From: Thereva unica | Lineage: Eukaryota > Arthropoda > Insecta > Diptera > Therevidae | Assembly (NCBI GenBank): GCA_949987705.1 | Contig: OX465281.1 | Span: forward strand, 179,814,516-179,878,515 | Direction: 5' to 3' | Length of the DNA: 64,000 nucleotides | Shown: positions 10,564 to 19,837 of the stretch, in pieces | Layout of the letters: every line of letters starts with the position of its first letter | Numbering within the stretch: position 1 is the first letter of the stretch | The notes under the pieces: generated by a model | Seen by the model: the letters and a program-made list of their open reading frames with translations, nothing else | Databases searched by the model: none | Told to the model about the DNA's origin: nothing | Position numbers and translations under genes: made by a program

Positions 10564-11547
10564 TCTTCTTCTTCTTTAACGGCTCTACAACCGGGATCCG
10601 GTCCTGGCCTCGCGCAACTGTTCTCTCCACCGGTCCCGATTCTGAGCCGATGTCATCCAGTTTGGCATCCCTAAACTCTGAGCGTCCTGGTCCACGCCAT
10701 CCTTCCAGCGAAGGTTGGGCCTCCCTCGCTGTCGCTGTCGCACCCCATAGGTCTTACCGCAGAGAACTTTCCGAGCAGGCTCATCTTCACTCATACGAGC
10801 TAGATGCCCTGCCCACCGGAGCCTACCGAGCTTTATTTTCTTCACAACATCTATGTCGCGATAGCGCTCGTAGATCTCGTCATTGTAGAGTCTCCGGAAT
10901 CGTCCTTCCTCACATACGGGGCCAACAATCCTCCGAAGTATTTTCCTCTCAAACACGCCCAAGAGGTTTGAGTGCTTTTTGCTAAGCACCCACGTTTCGG
11001 ATGTATATGTGAGAACGGGTAAGACCATCGTCTTATATAGTAAAAGTTTAGACGTTATGGTTAGATATTTGGATTTGAAGAGCCTTGACAGACTATAGTA
11101 GGCTTTGTTGGCTTTTAGCAGTCGTGCGCGTATTTCTGGTTCCATGCTATTGTCGGCTGCTACTATTGACCCAAGGTAGGTAAATGATTTTACCACGTCA
11201 AACTCGTGTTCCGCTACCTTGATTGTGGGACCAATGTTAGTTGTTCTTCCAGACGAGGCCACCATGTACTTTGTTTTGCTTTCGTTAATGTGCAGTCCCA
11301 GATTTCCTGCCGCTTGCTCAATCTGAGTGAAAGCTTCTTGTACAGCTGTTGTTGTTCTTCCAATGATGTCAATGTCGTCTGCGTAAGCCAGTAATTGGGT
11401 GGACTTGTGGAGGATTGTACCCCTTGATGTCACGCCCGAATCTCGGATCACTTTCTCCAACGCCAGGTTGAAAAGGAGGCAGGCCAGACCGTCCCCTTGT
11501 CGGAGTCCATTATAGATGTTGATTGGTTTGGACAGTGTTCCGGATAC
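10564..11547 (-). mobile_element. 5'-truncated LINE nested in another LINE
   Basis: The insertion is bounded by a 13-bp target duplication, CTTAAGGCGGTCT, at 10551-10563 and 11548-11560. On the minus strand it ends in a (GAA)n tail (AAAGAAGAAGAAGAAG) against the duplication, as expected for target-primed reverse transcription. Only the C-terminal RT half is present. Confidence 0.85.
10585..11547 (-). CDS. Non-LTR reverse transcriptase, C-terminal part
   Basis: An uninterrupted frame of about 320 codons covers the RT palm and thumb. It has GLRQGDGLACLLFNLALEK (motif around the B' region), LLAYADDIDIIGRT with the catalytic YADD, then VVKSFTYLGSIVAADN and a long C-terminal domain with ILRRIVGPVCEEGRFRRLYN and a GRP-RW motif. 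The frame appears to continue upstream to 11580, but those codons belong to the host LINE and the target duplication. The endonuclease and N-terminal RT are missing through 5' truncation, so the copy is dead on arrival. It resembles RT-domain proteins frequent in insect assemblies; the clade is not assigned. Confidence 0.85.
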   Translation of the reverse strand, partial: VSGTLSKPINIYNGLRQGDGLACLLFNLALEKVIRDSGVTSRGTILHKSTQLLAYADDIDIIGRTTTAVQEAFTQIEQAAGNLGLHINESKTKYMVASSGRTTNIGPTIKVAEHEFDVVKSFTYLGSIVAADNSMEPEIRARLLKANKAYYSLSRLFKSKYLTITSKLLLYKTMVLPVLTYTSETWVLSKKHSNLLGVFERKILRRIVGPVCEEGRFRRLYNDEIYERYRDIDVVKKIKLGRLRWAGHLARMSEDEPARKVLCGKTYGVRQRQRGRPNLRWKDGVDQDAQSLGMPNWMTSAQNRDRWREQLREARTGSRL

Positions 11548-11600
11548 CTTAAGGCGGTCTAGCAATCCCCAATCTAGCAAGTTAGCCTCGAACTGTCAGA
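11548..11600 (-). pseudogene. 5' half of the interrupted host LINE RT
   Basis: The minus strand reads EANLLDWGLLDRLK, which joins in sense to NLDYAD at 10563 and below once the nested LINE is removed. This reconstitutes the usual run-up to the YADD box. Only about 17 codons are recognisable. Confidence 0.6.
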
Positions 11601-12469
11601 ATTAACAACAAAACCACATAACCTATGATTTAAGGACCTACGATGTAAAATTCGCAAAGTGGAAGGTGAGCAGACAGTCCTAAAGCAATGACAGAAATAA
11701 TTGTGATAGGGTCGATTTCTGTGTGCGTAAGCCTATAATAAAAAACGTGATCGACTTTAACCCTTGTCTCTGTCAATGGCCGATCAAGGGAGAGGACTCC
11801 TTTGATTTATGGATTACTTTAGTTCTGAAAAAAATGTCGAGTGAAATCAATTGAACTAAGAAGTTTACCTCTATATATAATATAATCATAAAAATTAGTG
11901 TCTTTATTTTTAACGAAAACAAAATCTGGAAAAAATGCCACCCAACTTGTAGTTCTGTGCTAAGCGAGAAATGTTATCTAATCAAAATAGATATGTACAT
12001 TAAACCGTTGAATTTTTAAAGACGAGTCTCATTTTAGAACCTACATCTTCCGTTAATAGCTCTGTGAGCTATTTGATTAACACATTCCATGTTTTCAGAC
12101 TTGACATTTTTCGAGACTTACGACATTAAATTACCTTTACGCGACATTAAATTGTACTGAGGTCTCAAATTTTTGATATGTTCCACTTAAAAAATGCCCT
12201 ACTAGCTTGTATACCTACACCATTACCCACCCAAACCCAAACCCACGAATCTCAAGGAACACAATCAGTCCATTTGTTGCATTAATGACAGGTTTTTTAT
12301 CGGCGTGTCTATTCGCACCAAAAGTACCGGTCTCACCAATAAAAGTACACAAGCAAAGAACCTTTCTAAGGATGTACATGTACAACTTCTATCGGCGTTT
12401 CATTCCAAGACTCATGCTATACAACGAACTCGCGAGCCAACTTTTTCGCGGTTGGAATAATAATACTTT
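11601..12469. other. No gene recognised
   Basis: This AT-rich stretch has no supported gene. One short plus-strand segment (about 12355-12440) reads FLRMYMYNFYRRFIP, resembling the RT-RNase H connection motif of gypsy elements (FLG-VNFYRRFIP), but it is too short and isolated to call. Confidence 0.4.
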
Positions 12470-12509
12470 ATTAGGTCCCCATACACTACAAGGTTTTATG
12501 CGTACAAAC

Positions 12510-12753
12510 TGTTGGAATAATTAACTTCCGATCCTCTTATCTGGCAACGCCTTTCGTTTTTTACATGACAATTCTTTTAAATACATTTTAGTTAATCTTC
12601 TTCTTTATTATCTGTTTTTGCTTTGTATCAATTGATGGCTGAAATTAAATCGTATAGTTTTGTATAAAGATTCTTTTAACCCGTTTTTGTCGGTGGTGTG
12701 TTTTTAGTCGCGTGTGTGTCGCAGTGGAAGCCTAGATTTTAAAGTTCGCAACA
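12510..12753 (+). repeat. copia 5' LTR
   Basis: 244 bp, TGTTGG...CAACA. It differs from the 3' LTR at three positions, all C/T or A/G transitions. Confidence 0.95.
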
Positions 12754-12767
12754 GGTTATGGGCCCAG
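12754..12767 (+). other. copia primer binding site
   Basis: GGTTATGGGCCCAG directly abuts the LTR. Copia elements prime with an internal fragment of initiator tRNA-Met and carry this sequence (established knowledge), which supports the copia assignment independently of the protein. Confidence 0.85.
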
Positions 12768-12833
12768 GTGCCGGGATTTAAGCAGAAAATCTTAATTTAT
12801 AGATCGCAACAGTTTTTAGGTTATGTGACAAGC

Positions 12834-13883
12834 ATGGCTTCGTCCGAAAGTCTTCGCATGAACGTCGTGAGGTTAAATGGAGAAAATTACCACAATTGGA
12901 AATTTAAGATGCAGCTTCTACTAATGAAGGAAAATGCATGGGAAGTCATAAATCAGCCGAAACCAAATCCAGTTACAAATGAGTGGAAAGCCAAGGATCA
13001 GAATGCGTTGATTTTGATTGGATTATCAGTCGAAGATAATCAACTTAACTTCATAAGGAAAGCAGGTACTGCTGCCGAAGCATGGTCCAATTTGAAAAAT
13101 CAACATGAAAAGTCCACCTTAAGCAATAAAGTGCAGATAATGAGAAGAATTTGCAGTTTAAAATTGTCAGAATCGGGTAAGATGGAAAACCATATTGAAG
13201 AAATGACGACTTTATTCGATAAACTCGAAGCACTAGGTGAGAACTTGTCCGAAAAATGGGTGATTGCAATGTTATTGAGTAGTTTACCCAAAATTTTCGA
13301 TACGCTTGTGACAGCATTAGAGACAAGGAAAGAAGAAGACCTCACATTAGAGTACGTGAAACTAAAATTGATGGAAGAACACAAACGTCATCAGATTTCA
13401 ATTTCAGAAAATACTTCAGAGACGGCTCTAAAAACGGAAGAGGCAAAATACCACCCGAAAAAGGTATGGAAATGTTTTTTCTGCAATAATAAAGGTCATT
13501 ACAAGAAAGACTGTCGAAAATATAATGAATGGAAACGAAAACAAAATAAAGGTTTTGTCAAAACTGTGACAACATCCGAAGAACATTGTTTCATAGTAAG
13601 GAATCAACACAATAAATCCGATTACAACTGGACTGTTGATTCAGGTGCAACCGCACATATGACTAGTGAGAAACAAAATTTTATTGAATTTAATAAAAAC
13701 TATAGAGATAAGGTTACACTAGCAAATGGATATAAATTGCTTGTAAAAGGTAAAGGAACATGCCGTATAAAATTTTATAACGAACAGAATCAGGAGTTAT
13801 TTGCAACAGTTAAAGAAGTTCTTTATGTGCCAGAACTACAGGGCAGCTTGTTATCAATTAGGAAGTTAACACAGAACGGTTAA
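12834..13883 (+). CDS. gag: copia Gag-protease, ending at an in-frame TAA
   Basis: The ATG at 12834 (MASSESLRMNVVRLNGENY) is chosen over the upstream frame extension, which runs back into the LTR. The order is a UBN2-type capsid with NWKFKMQLLLMKE, a CCHC zinc knuckle CFFCNNKGHYKKDC near residue 214, and an aspartic protease with VDSGATAHMT near residue 267. The frame stops at residue 350 after RKLTQNG, where copia polyproteins normally run on into integrase. Downstream codons stay open in the same frame, so the stop is a single nonsense change or, less likely, a readthrough site. Gag forms the particle and the protease would process the polyprotein. Confidence 0.9.
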   Translation: MASSESLRMNVVRLNGENYHNWKFKMQLLLMKENAWEVINQPKPNPVTNEWKAKDQNALILIGLSVEDNQLNFIRKAGTAAEAWSNLKNQHEKSTLSNKVQIMRRICSLKLSESGKMENHIEEMTTLFDKLEALGENLSEKWVIAMLLSSLPKIFDTLVTALETRKEEDLTLEYVKLKLMEEHKRHQISISENTSETALKTEEAKYHPKKVWKCFFCNNKGHYKKDCRKYNEWKRKQNKGFVKTVTTSEEHCFIVRNQHNKSDYNWTVDSGATAHMTSEKQNFIEFNKNYRDKVTLANGYKLLVKGKGTCRIKFYNEQNQELFATVKEVLYVPELQGSLLSIRKLTQNG

Positions 13884-16724
13884 TACTTAAATTTCGAAGA
13901 TTCATGGTGCAAAATTCTCAAAAATAATAAGGAAATAGCGATAGCATATTTATCACCTCATTTGTATAAATTGCGTCAAAAGCCTAATCATTCAAAAGCC
14001 TTCGTAGCTAAAGCTATGCAGCATACTGAAAATTGTCATCATCATTGGCACCGGGTATTTGGTCATCGTGATATAGGAGCAATTCGTGAAATCAGTGCAA
14101 AACAATTGGTGAGAAATGTAACAATATCAGATTGTGGAATAAGAGAAACATGCCATGTGTGTGTTCAAGGGAAAATGGCTCGCATTCCATTTCCAAAGGA
14201 ATCACAATCCAGAACGGAAAGTGTTCTTGATCTCATCCATACAGATGTTTGCGGACCTATGCAAACTGAAACACCCAGTGGAAAAAGATACATGGTTATT
14301 TTTATAGACGACTTTAGTCGTTTTACAATAGTATACCTTTTAAGAGAAAAGTTGGAAGTGTTCGAATATTTAAAGGAGTACGTCAAGTTTGTGACAAACA
14401 AATTCGGTAAGACACCAAAAATAATTCGGTCAGATCGAGGAGGAGAATACAATAATAAAAAGGTAATTGCATTTTTAAAGGAACATGGCATACAATACCA
14501 GTTTACTGCAGCATATTCGCCGCAACAGAATGGGATATCGGAAAGAAAGAATAGATCCTTAATGGAAATGGCTAGATGTCAATTATTAGATGCGAATATG
14601 AGTCATACTTTTTGGGGTGAAGCCGTCATGACCGCAAATTACCTGCAAAATCGTTTACCATCGAAACAGATTCTCGTTACACCCTTTGAAATTTGGGAAG
14701 GAGAAAAACCAAAGGTAAACCATCTACGAATATTTGGAGAAAAAGGTTTCGTACATATTCCAGATGAAAAGAGGAGAAAGTTAGACAGCAAGTCAAGACT
14801 TCTTACATTTGTTGGTTATGATAGTCACTCAAAAGCTTACCGAATGTTAGACTTAACAACTAAGAAAATTACTATAAGTCGGGATGTAAAATTTCTAAAG
14901 AGATTTAAGGAAGATGTGGAAAGCGAAAATGAAAAGGGTGATGTTATTCAAAGAAAGGAAGTGTCACAACATCCAGAATCATATTTGGAGGTAAATTTTG
15001 AAACAAATTCAAACAACGTGGTCAGCAAGGATGAGCCTAGTTTATCAACAAATCAAGAAAACATGAAAGACAAATGCAATATTAGAAAATCGGAAAGGTC
15101 AAATAAAGGATGCCCTCCTCAGCGTTATGCCCGTGAAGAAGTTTCAAAAATAAAGGCAATAAGAGAACCAAAAAGTCTAAAGGAAGCCTTACAAGGTGAA
15201 CAGAAAAGTGAATGGCTTCAAGCAATGAATGAAGAAATGGAATCACTTAGAAAAAACGAAACATGGGATATTGTAGAACTGCCAAAGAATCATAATGTGA
15301 TTGGATGCAAGTGGGTCTATAAAATAAAGACAGATATAAATGGAAAAGTTCAACGTTTTAAGGCACGTTTGGTAGCACAAGGCTATTCCCAAAAATTTGG
15401 AGAGGATTATGATGAAGTCTTTGCACCAGTGGTAAAACAGCCGACACTTAGAACTCTTCTATCAGTTGCTGGTAAACGAAATATGTTTGTTCATCATTTT
15501 GATGTAAAGTCAGCGTTTCTTAACGGCAAACTAGAAGAAACAATATATTTAAAACAACCTCCAGGTTTCGAAGTGGAAGGTGAAGGAAAGGTATGTTTAT
15601 TGAAAAAGGGTTTGTATGGTTTAAAGCAAGCCGCTAGAACATGGAATCAAACAATTAATGACGTGATCCTTAAAGATGGGTACTATCAAAGCACAGCTGA
15701 TCCGTGCCTATATGTTAAGAAACTGGACAAGTGTATGTGCTATATTCTAATATATGTAGATGATTTATTAGTAGCCAGTGAAAGTATGGAAAATATTTAT
15801 AATGTAGAAAAAATAATGCATAAAAACTTCGAAGTTACAAATTTGGGTGAAGTAAAGTACTATCTTGGTTTGGAAATAGAAAAGGATACATATGGGCAGT
15901 ATATGATATCACAGAAAAAGTACATACAAAATTTAATAAGAGAATTTGGACTACAAAATTCTAAAGGATCCAAAATACCAATGGATCCCGGATACTTGAA
16001 GCAACAAAAGTCAAATCCTATGACCAGTAATGAGAACTACCAAAAGTTAATTGGTTGTTTATTGTACGTGACAACAAATACCAGACCAGATATAGCAGCG
16101 AGTGTATCTATTTTGGCAAGGAAGACGAAACAGGCTAGTCAAGAAGATTGGTCGGAGTTGAAAAGAGTTCTGAAATACTTGAAGTACACACAAAATATGG
16201 CATTGTCTCTTGGAAAAAGAAATAAAGACGGTTTTTGTGGCTACGCTGATGCTAACTGGGCGGAAGATCGTGATGACAGAAAATCGAATACAGGATATAT
16301 ATTTTTCTTAAATGGTGGCGCAGTAAGCTGGCCTTGTAGAAAACAAACTTGCGTCGCATTGTCTTCAACTGAAGCGGAGTTCATTGCCCTTGCAGAAGCA
16401 TGTAAAGAAACAGTTTGGATTAGAAATTTATTAAAGGATTTTGGCATAGTATTAAATTCACCCACAGTTATTTGGGAAGATAACCAAAGCTGCATTGCTC
16501 TAACAAAACTTGAAAAACTAAGTGGGAGATCTAAACATATCGATACCCGATCATATTTTGTAAAGGACTATGTTGACAAAGGACTGGTAGACTGCAAATA
16601 TTGCCCAACAACTGACATGGTGGCAGATATACTTACAAAGCCGTTGGCAGCATCGCGATTCGAGGAACTTAGAGGAAGATGCGGACTTAACGAATCGATC
16701 GAAAGAGGAGGAGTGTTGGAATAA
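13884..16724 (+). CDS. pol: copia integrase-RT-RNase H
   Basis: This continues in the frame of 12834-13883; the first internal ATG is at 13962. Integrase has the HHCC zinc region (HWHRVFGH, CHVC), IDDFSRF, SDRGGEYNN and NGISERKNRS, giving the D-D-E set. RT has KWVYKIK, FDVKSAFLNG and YVDDLLVAS with both catalytic Asp. RNase H has GYADANWAEDRDD, ALSSTEAEFIAL and WEDNQSCIAL. The stop at 16722-16724 overlaps the start of the 3' LTR. Every catalytic motif looks intact, so apart from the upstream TAA this copy could be functional. Confidence 0.93.
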   Translation, partial: YLNFEDSWCKILKNNKEIAIAYLSPHLYKLRQKPNHSKAFVAKAMQHTENCHHHWHRVFGHRDIGAIREISAKQLVRNVTISDCGIRETCHVCVQGKMARIPFPKESQSRTESVLDLIHTDVCGPMQTETPSGKRYMVIFIDDFSRFTIVYLLREKLEVFEYLKEYVKFVTNKFGKTPKIIRSDRGGEYNNKKVIAFLKEHGIQYQFTAAYSPQQNGISERKNRSLMEMARCQLLDANMSHTFWGEAVMTANYLQNRLPSKQILVTPFEIWEGEKPKVNHLRIFGEKGFVHIPDEKRRKLDSKSRLLTFVGYDSHSKAYRMLDLTTKKITISRDVKFLKRFKEDVESENEKGDVIQRKEVSQHPESYLEVNFETNSNNVVSKDEPSLSTNQENMKDKCNIRKSERSNKGCPPQRYAREEVSKIKAIREPKSLKEALQGEQKSEWLQAMNEEMESLRKNETWDIVELPKNHNVIGCKWVYKIKTDINGKVQRFKARLVAQGYSQKFGEDYDEVFAPVVKQPTLRTLLSVAGKRNMFVHHFDVKSAFLNGKLEETIYLKQPPGFEVEGEGKVCLLKKGLYGLKQAARTWNQTINDVILKDGYYQSTADPCLYVKKLDKCMCYILIYVDDLLVASESMENIYNVEKIMHKNFEVTNLGEVKYYLGLEIEKDTYGQYMISQKKYIQNLIREFGLQNSKGSKIPMDPGYLKQQKSNPMTSNENYQKLIGCLLYVTTNTRPDIAASVSILARKTKQASQEDWSELKRVLKYLKYTQNMALSLGKRNKDGFCGYADANWAEDRDDRKSNTGYIFFLNGGAVSWPCRKQTCVALSSTEAEFIALAEACKETVWIRNLLKDFGIVLNSPTVIWEDNQSCIALTKLEKLSGRSKHIDTRSYFVKDYVDKGLVDCKYCPTTDMVADILTKPLAASRFEELRGRCGLNESIERGGVLE

Positions 16725-16957
16725 TTAACTTTCGATCCTCTTATCTGGCAACGCCTTTCGTTTTTTACATGACAATTCTTTTAAATACATTTTAGTTAAT
16801 CTTCTTCTTTATTATCTGTTTTTGCTTTGTATCAATTGATGGCTGAAATTAAATCGTATAGTTTTGTATAAAGATTCTTTTAATCCGTTTTTGTCGGTGG
16901 TGTGTTTTTAGTCGCGTGTGTGTCGCAGTGGAAGCCTAGATTTTGAAGTTCGCAACA
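16714..16957 (+). repeat. copia 3' LTR
   Basis: 244 bp, preceded by the purine tract and followed by the CAAAC duplication. Confidence 0.95.
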
Positions 16958-17278
16958 CAAACATGTCCCACAATCTTTCTGACAAACTTGTTTGAACGCC
17001 GAGCTTACCCATACACTATTATGGTTTTCATTTTCCTTTAAAGATTTCAAATCGAAATGAGTTCTTTAACTAGGAATAAGTTTTAATCAATATCCTTTGA
17101 AATTTTATGTTATGCACACAACTGTCAGATAAAACCACGAAAAAATCAAACCATTTTGATATTTGGGACAAACTTGTGACAAACATAAAACCAAAAACCA
17201 AATTCACCACACACTGTCAATCTTTGTTTGAACGCCTTGTTTGTACGCATAAAGCCTTGTAGTGTATGGGCCCCTATT

Positions 17279-17757
17279 GAGTTTTTAAGAAAAACATTGG
17301 CAGTAGAATTAATTAAGCATGGAAGCATCAATCTTTGCTGTTCTTTTAAATGTAACAAATCTCATTAGAAACACTATAGACTGAGCCGCACTGAATTCGT
17401 TCGTAAATGCACGTGTTTATTTATTTCATGCTATTAACGATTCATCTGGACTAATCCATATCACTTCTTTTTGTTATAAGTGTGTTTTAAACTGTCCCAA
17501 TAAATAATCTCCGCGCCCACGAACTTCTAATTCACATTTTTAAAGTTGTTTTTTGCTTTTGGGATAGCACTGACTTCATACAAAATAGTTATACGTTTAG
17601 CACTAGTGGAGAATTGGCATTTCCTCCGTATTTCGTTCGCTGCACTAAAGCGGGTGTTCAAATTCGTATTAAGCGGGCTGAAGCGCCATTGACAAACTGA
17701 GAAGCGAATGACTTCATTTGGAAATTCCAAAGCTTTACGGAGATATTAGCAAAACTG
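17279..17757. other. No gene seen
   Basis: Unassigned AT-rich sequence between the MITE and the Harbinger element. No coding or repeat structure was recognised. Confidence 0.5.
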
Positions 17758-17760
17758 TAA

Positions 17761-17785
17761 AGGTGAGTTTAAACTATACGAGTTT
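17761..17785 (+). repeat. Harbinger left TIR
   Basis: About 25 bp matching the reversed right end with two or three differences (AGGTGxGTTTAAACTATACGx). TAA precedes it. Confidence 0.9.
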
Positions 17786-17789
17786 TCGC

Positions 17790-17955
17790 TGGCATTCGCA
17801 GGCAGTGCACTGGCACATTGTTTACATTAGCAGAGAATACTGGCAAATATTTCTCTGACAGAGTGATTGCCAGTGCTTCACTGACACTTTTTTTCCAGAG
17901 CACTGGTAATAGAAATTGATGCTGTTTACACTGGGAGTGCCAGTTCACTGGTGAA
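17790..17955 (+). promoter_or_regulatory. Left subterminal motif cluster (CCAGTGC)
   Basis: It contains CAGTGCACTGGC, TTGCCAGTGCTTC, AGCACTGGTAA and CACTGGGAGTGCCAGTTCACTGG-type runs. Repeated subterminal motifs in DNA transposons are often binding sites for the transposase or its Myb-like partner; that role is inferred here. Confidence 0.6.
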
Positions 17956-18046
17956 GTTATTTGGATCGGAATTTCATAAAGAAGGTGTGAATATTAAGCA
18001 GCGAATTTTTTGATAAATAGTCCATTCAAAACGTGGGGGGGGGGGG

Positions 18047-18665
18047 GTGTTCCAAAATAACACCGTAAAATGGCAACAGAAAAAGTTAAAATTGCTTCAG
18101 CAATTGTTGCATAATGATGAAGAAGTAAAGAAACCAAAAAAGAGGCGTATATGGGTCCGCGAATGGGGTTCAAAAAGGCAAACTGAAGGCTGTTATAACA
18201 AACTGTTCAAAGAATTGCGAAGTGGTGATGAATTATGTTATAAAAATTTCATTCGGATGTCACCCAGTGATTTTGACTATATTGTGCAACTAATAACGCC
18301 TTTAATTCGAAGGAAAGACACCCACTTAAGGGATTCCATAAGTGTTGGAGAACGTTTGGCATTAACCCTAAGATTTTTAGCTACAGGTAATACTAGCTAT
18401 CCCAAGTATATAGAGTAGCACATATTCGTATCAGAGCTAACTCTAACTATAATATTTGTTTTGACGGTTCGCTCCCAGGAACCTTCCTTACGAATACATA
18501 TTGTGGTTGAAAGGTAAGTTGAAGGGATATTTAAAGTAAAACGTAATTTCGTTTTCAGGTTACAGCTACCATTCTCTAATGTATTTATTTAGAATACCAG
18601 TTTGCACAACATCGATGATAGCACCAGAAGCCATTTACGGAGTCCTTAAGGATGAACATTTAAAG
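18047..18665 (+). pseudogene. Harbinger transposase N-terminal half, two exons
   Basis: Exon 1 (to 18386) reads KKRRIWVREWG, NFIRMSPSDFDYIVQLI and GERLALTLRFLATG, the helical N-terminal region of HARBI1-type transposases. A 172-bp GT..AG intron (18387-18558) splits the Gly codon. Exon 2 (18559-18665) continues YSYHSLMYLFRIP and YGVLKDEHLK, then meets a second donor-like AAG|GTAGGA. After that the element is occupied by inserted repeats and no DDE catalytic exon is recognisable. No convincing ATG opens exon 1: the frame begins in a poly-G-containing segment shared with 52526-52571, so the true start is probably upstream or lost. Confidence 0.8.
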
Positions 18666-18736
18666 GTAGGAGAGATAAAATTAGCAACTCAACTTTAAAT
18701 ACTTTTATTTGATGACATAAACAAAAATGTAAAACT

Positions 18737-18862
18737 TACTAATATTATAAACGTGAATGTTTGTATGTATGTTTGTTACTCTTTCACGCAAAAACTACTG
18801 AATGGATTTTAATGAAACTTTACAATAATATAGCTCATATATCAGAATAACATATAGGCTAT
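18737..18862 (+). repeat. Dispersed 'boilerplate' repeat, copy 1
   Basis: TTACTAATATTATAAACG...TTGTTACTCTTTCACGC...GGCTATA recurs almost exactly at 19839-19965. This motif is widespread in insect genomes; I cannot assign its family from sequence alone. It sits where the second transposase intron should be. Confidence 0.7.
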
Positions 18863-18889
18863 AATTTATAAAAAAATTCAACATGGCCG

Positions 18890-19395
18890 CCGAAAACTCA
18901 AAATGGCCACGCAAATTGTGTTCCGATTTCAATGAAAGTTGGTATATAGAGGTTTTTAAGGTCGCTAATAACGAATTTGTGGTCAAAACTTATAAATTCA
19001 AAATGGCCGTGCCAATATGGCCGACGAATTTGCCAATTGTGTTCCGATTCCAATGAAAATCGAAATCTGGCGGATTTTAAGGTTGCAAATAACGAATTTA
19101 TGATCAAAACTTATAAATTCAAAATGGCGGACGAATTTTTCCAATTGTTTTCCGATTCCAATGAAAGTGAATATCTAGGGGTTTCTAAGGTTGCAAATAA
19201 CGAATTTATGATCAAAACTTATAAATTCAAAATGGCCGCGCCAATATGGCCGACGAATTTTTCCAATTGTATTCCGATTGCAATGAAAATCGGTATCTGG
19301 GGGCTTTTAGGGCAAACAACGAATTTATGATCAAAGCTTATAAATTCAAAATTGCGGGTCTAATATGACGCACGAATTTTCCCAAGCCACATTCT
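18890..19395 (+). repeat. Tandem repeat, about 105-120-bp unit, 4-5 copies
   Basis: Each unit carries AACGAATTTATGATCAAAAC, TATAAATTCAAAATGGC and a CAATTGT.TTCCGATT..AATGAAA segment. A 117-codon frame across it simply mirrors the repeats and is not considered a gene. Confidence 0.85.
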
Positions 19396-19830
19396 GAAAT
19401 GTAGTAAATTTCTAAAATTCCCTCTAACCAGTATAGAAACAGTAAAAACGGTATTAAGAGTCGAAGTTTGCAAATTTGTGCGCCCCTACATTGTCATCAC
19501 GAGGTTAAACGATGTCATCTATCGCTTCCAAAAAGTTCGATCGGAAAAAACGGGACCTGGAGGAAGCTGTGTTCGGGACGAATACTGAGTAAGAAGGGAG
19601 CAGTGTAACGGCTAACCGAAAAGAGAAAGTTAAAATTCCAATTCACCGAGAAGTTACATGTTTAGATGCATCTACTTGAATTCATAACGCTGTTCTAATT
19701 GAATCACCGATAAGATTGAGAAGAGGGAATTTTTTTCCAGATTTATTGTTTTTTTTTCCTACCGCGTACAACGCACACATAATTTTTTTTTTATTTAAAA
19801 GCCTTGCAACGCACACAGGTTTTTTGCTAT
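19396..19830. other. No gene seen
   Basis: Unassigned sequence between two repeat copies inside the Harbinger element. Confidence 0.45.
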
Positions 19831-19837
19831 AGGTTAT

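Larger units (their letters stand above)
12510..16957 (+). mobile_element. copia: Complete Ty1/copia retrotransposon
   Basis: The 244-bp LTRs (12510-12753 and 16714-16957) begin TGTTGG and end CAACA, with three mismatches between them (about 98.8% identical). The 5-bp target duplication CAAAC lies at 12505-12509 and 16958-16962. A copia-type PBS follows the left LTR and a purine tract (GAAAGAGGAGGAG, 16701-16713) precedes the right. One polyprotein frame spans the interior and is broken only by a TAA at 13881-13883. It lies in the TIR of an older MITE. Confidence 0.95.
12473..17275. mobile_element. 350-bp TIR element (Harbinger-like MITE) split by copia
   Basis: Removing the copia insertion leaves about 350 bp. 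The left terminus is AGGTCCCCATACACTACAAG and the right terminus, reversed, is AGGGGCCCATACACTACAAG. The TIR homology continues into TTTATGCGTACAAAC. ATT flanks both ends (12470-12472 and 17276-17278). The three-base duplication and AGG start agree with PIF/Harbinger-type MITEs. There is no coding capacity. Confidence 0.7.

Noticed and set aside
10329..10985. 218-codon plus-strand frame
   Set aside because: It is the antisense shadow of the LINE RT at 10564-11547 and of the host LINE, and contains a translated (GAA)n tail.
12350..12455. Gypsy-like FLRMYMYNFYRRFIP peptide
   Set aside because: It is suggestive of the RT connection motif, but there are fewer than 20 matching residues and no neighbouring pol remains.
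18977..19330. 117-codon frame with repeated peptide segments
   Set aside because: It translates a non-coding tandem repeat; the peptide periodicity simply follows the DNA unit.
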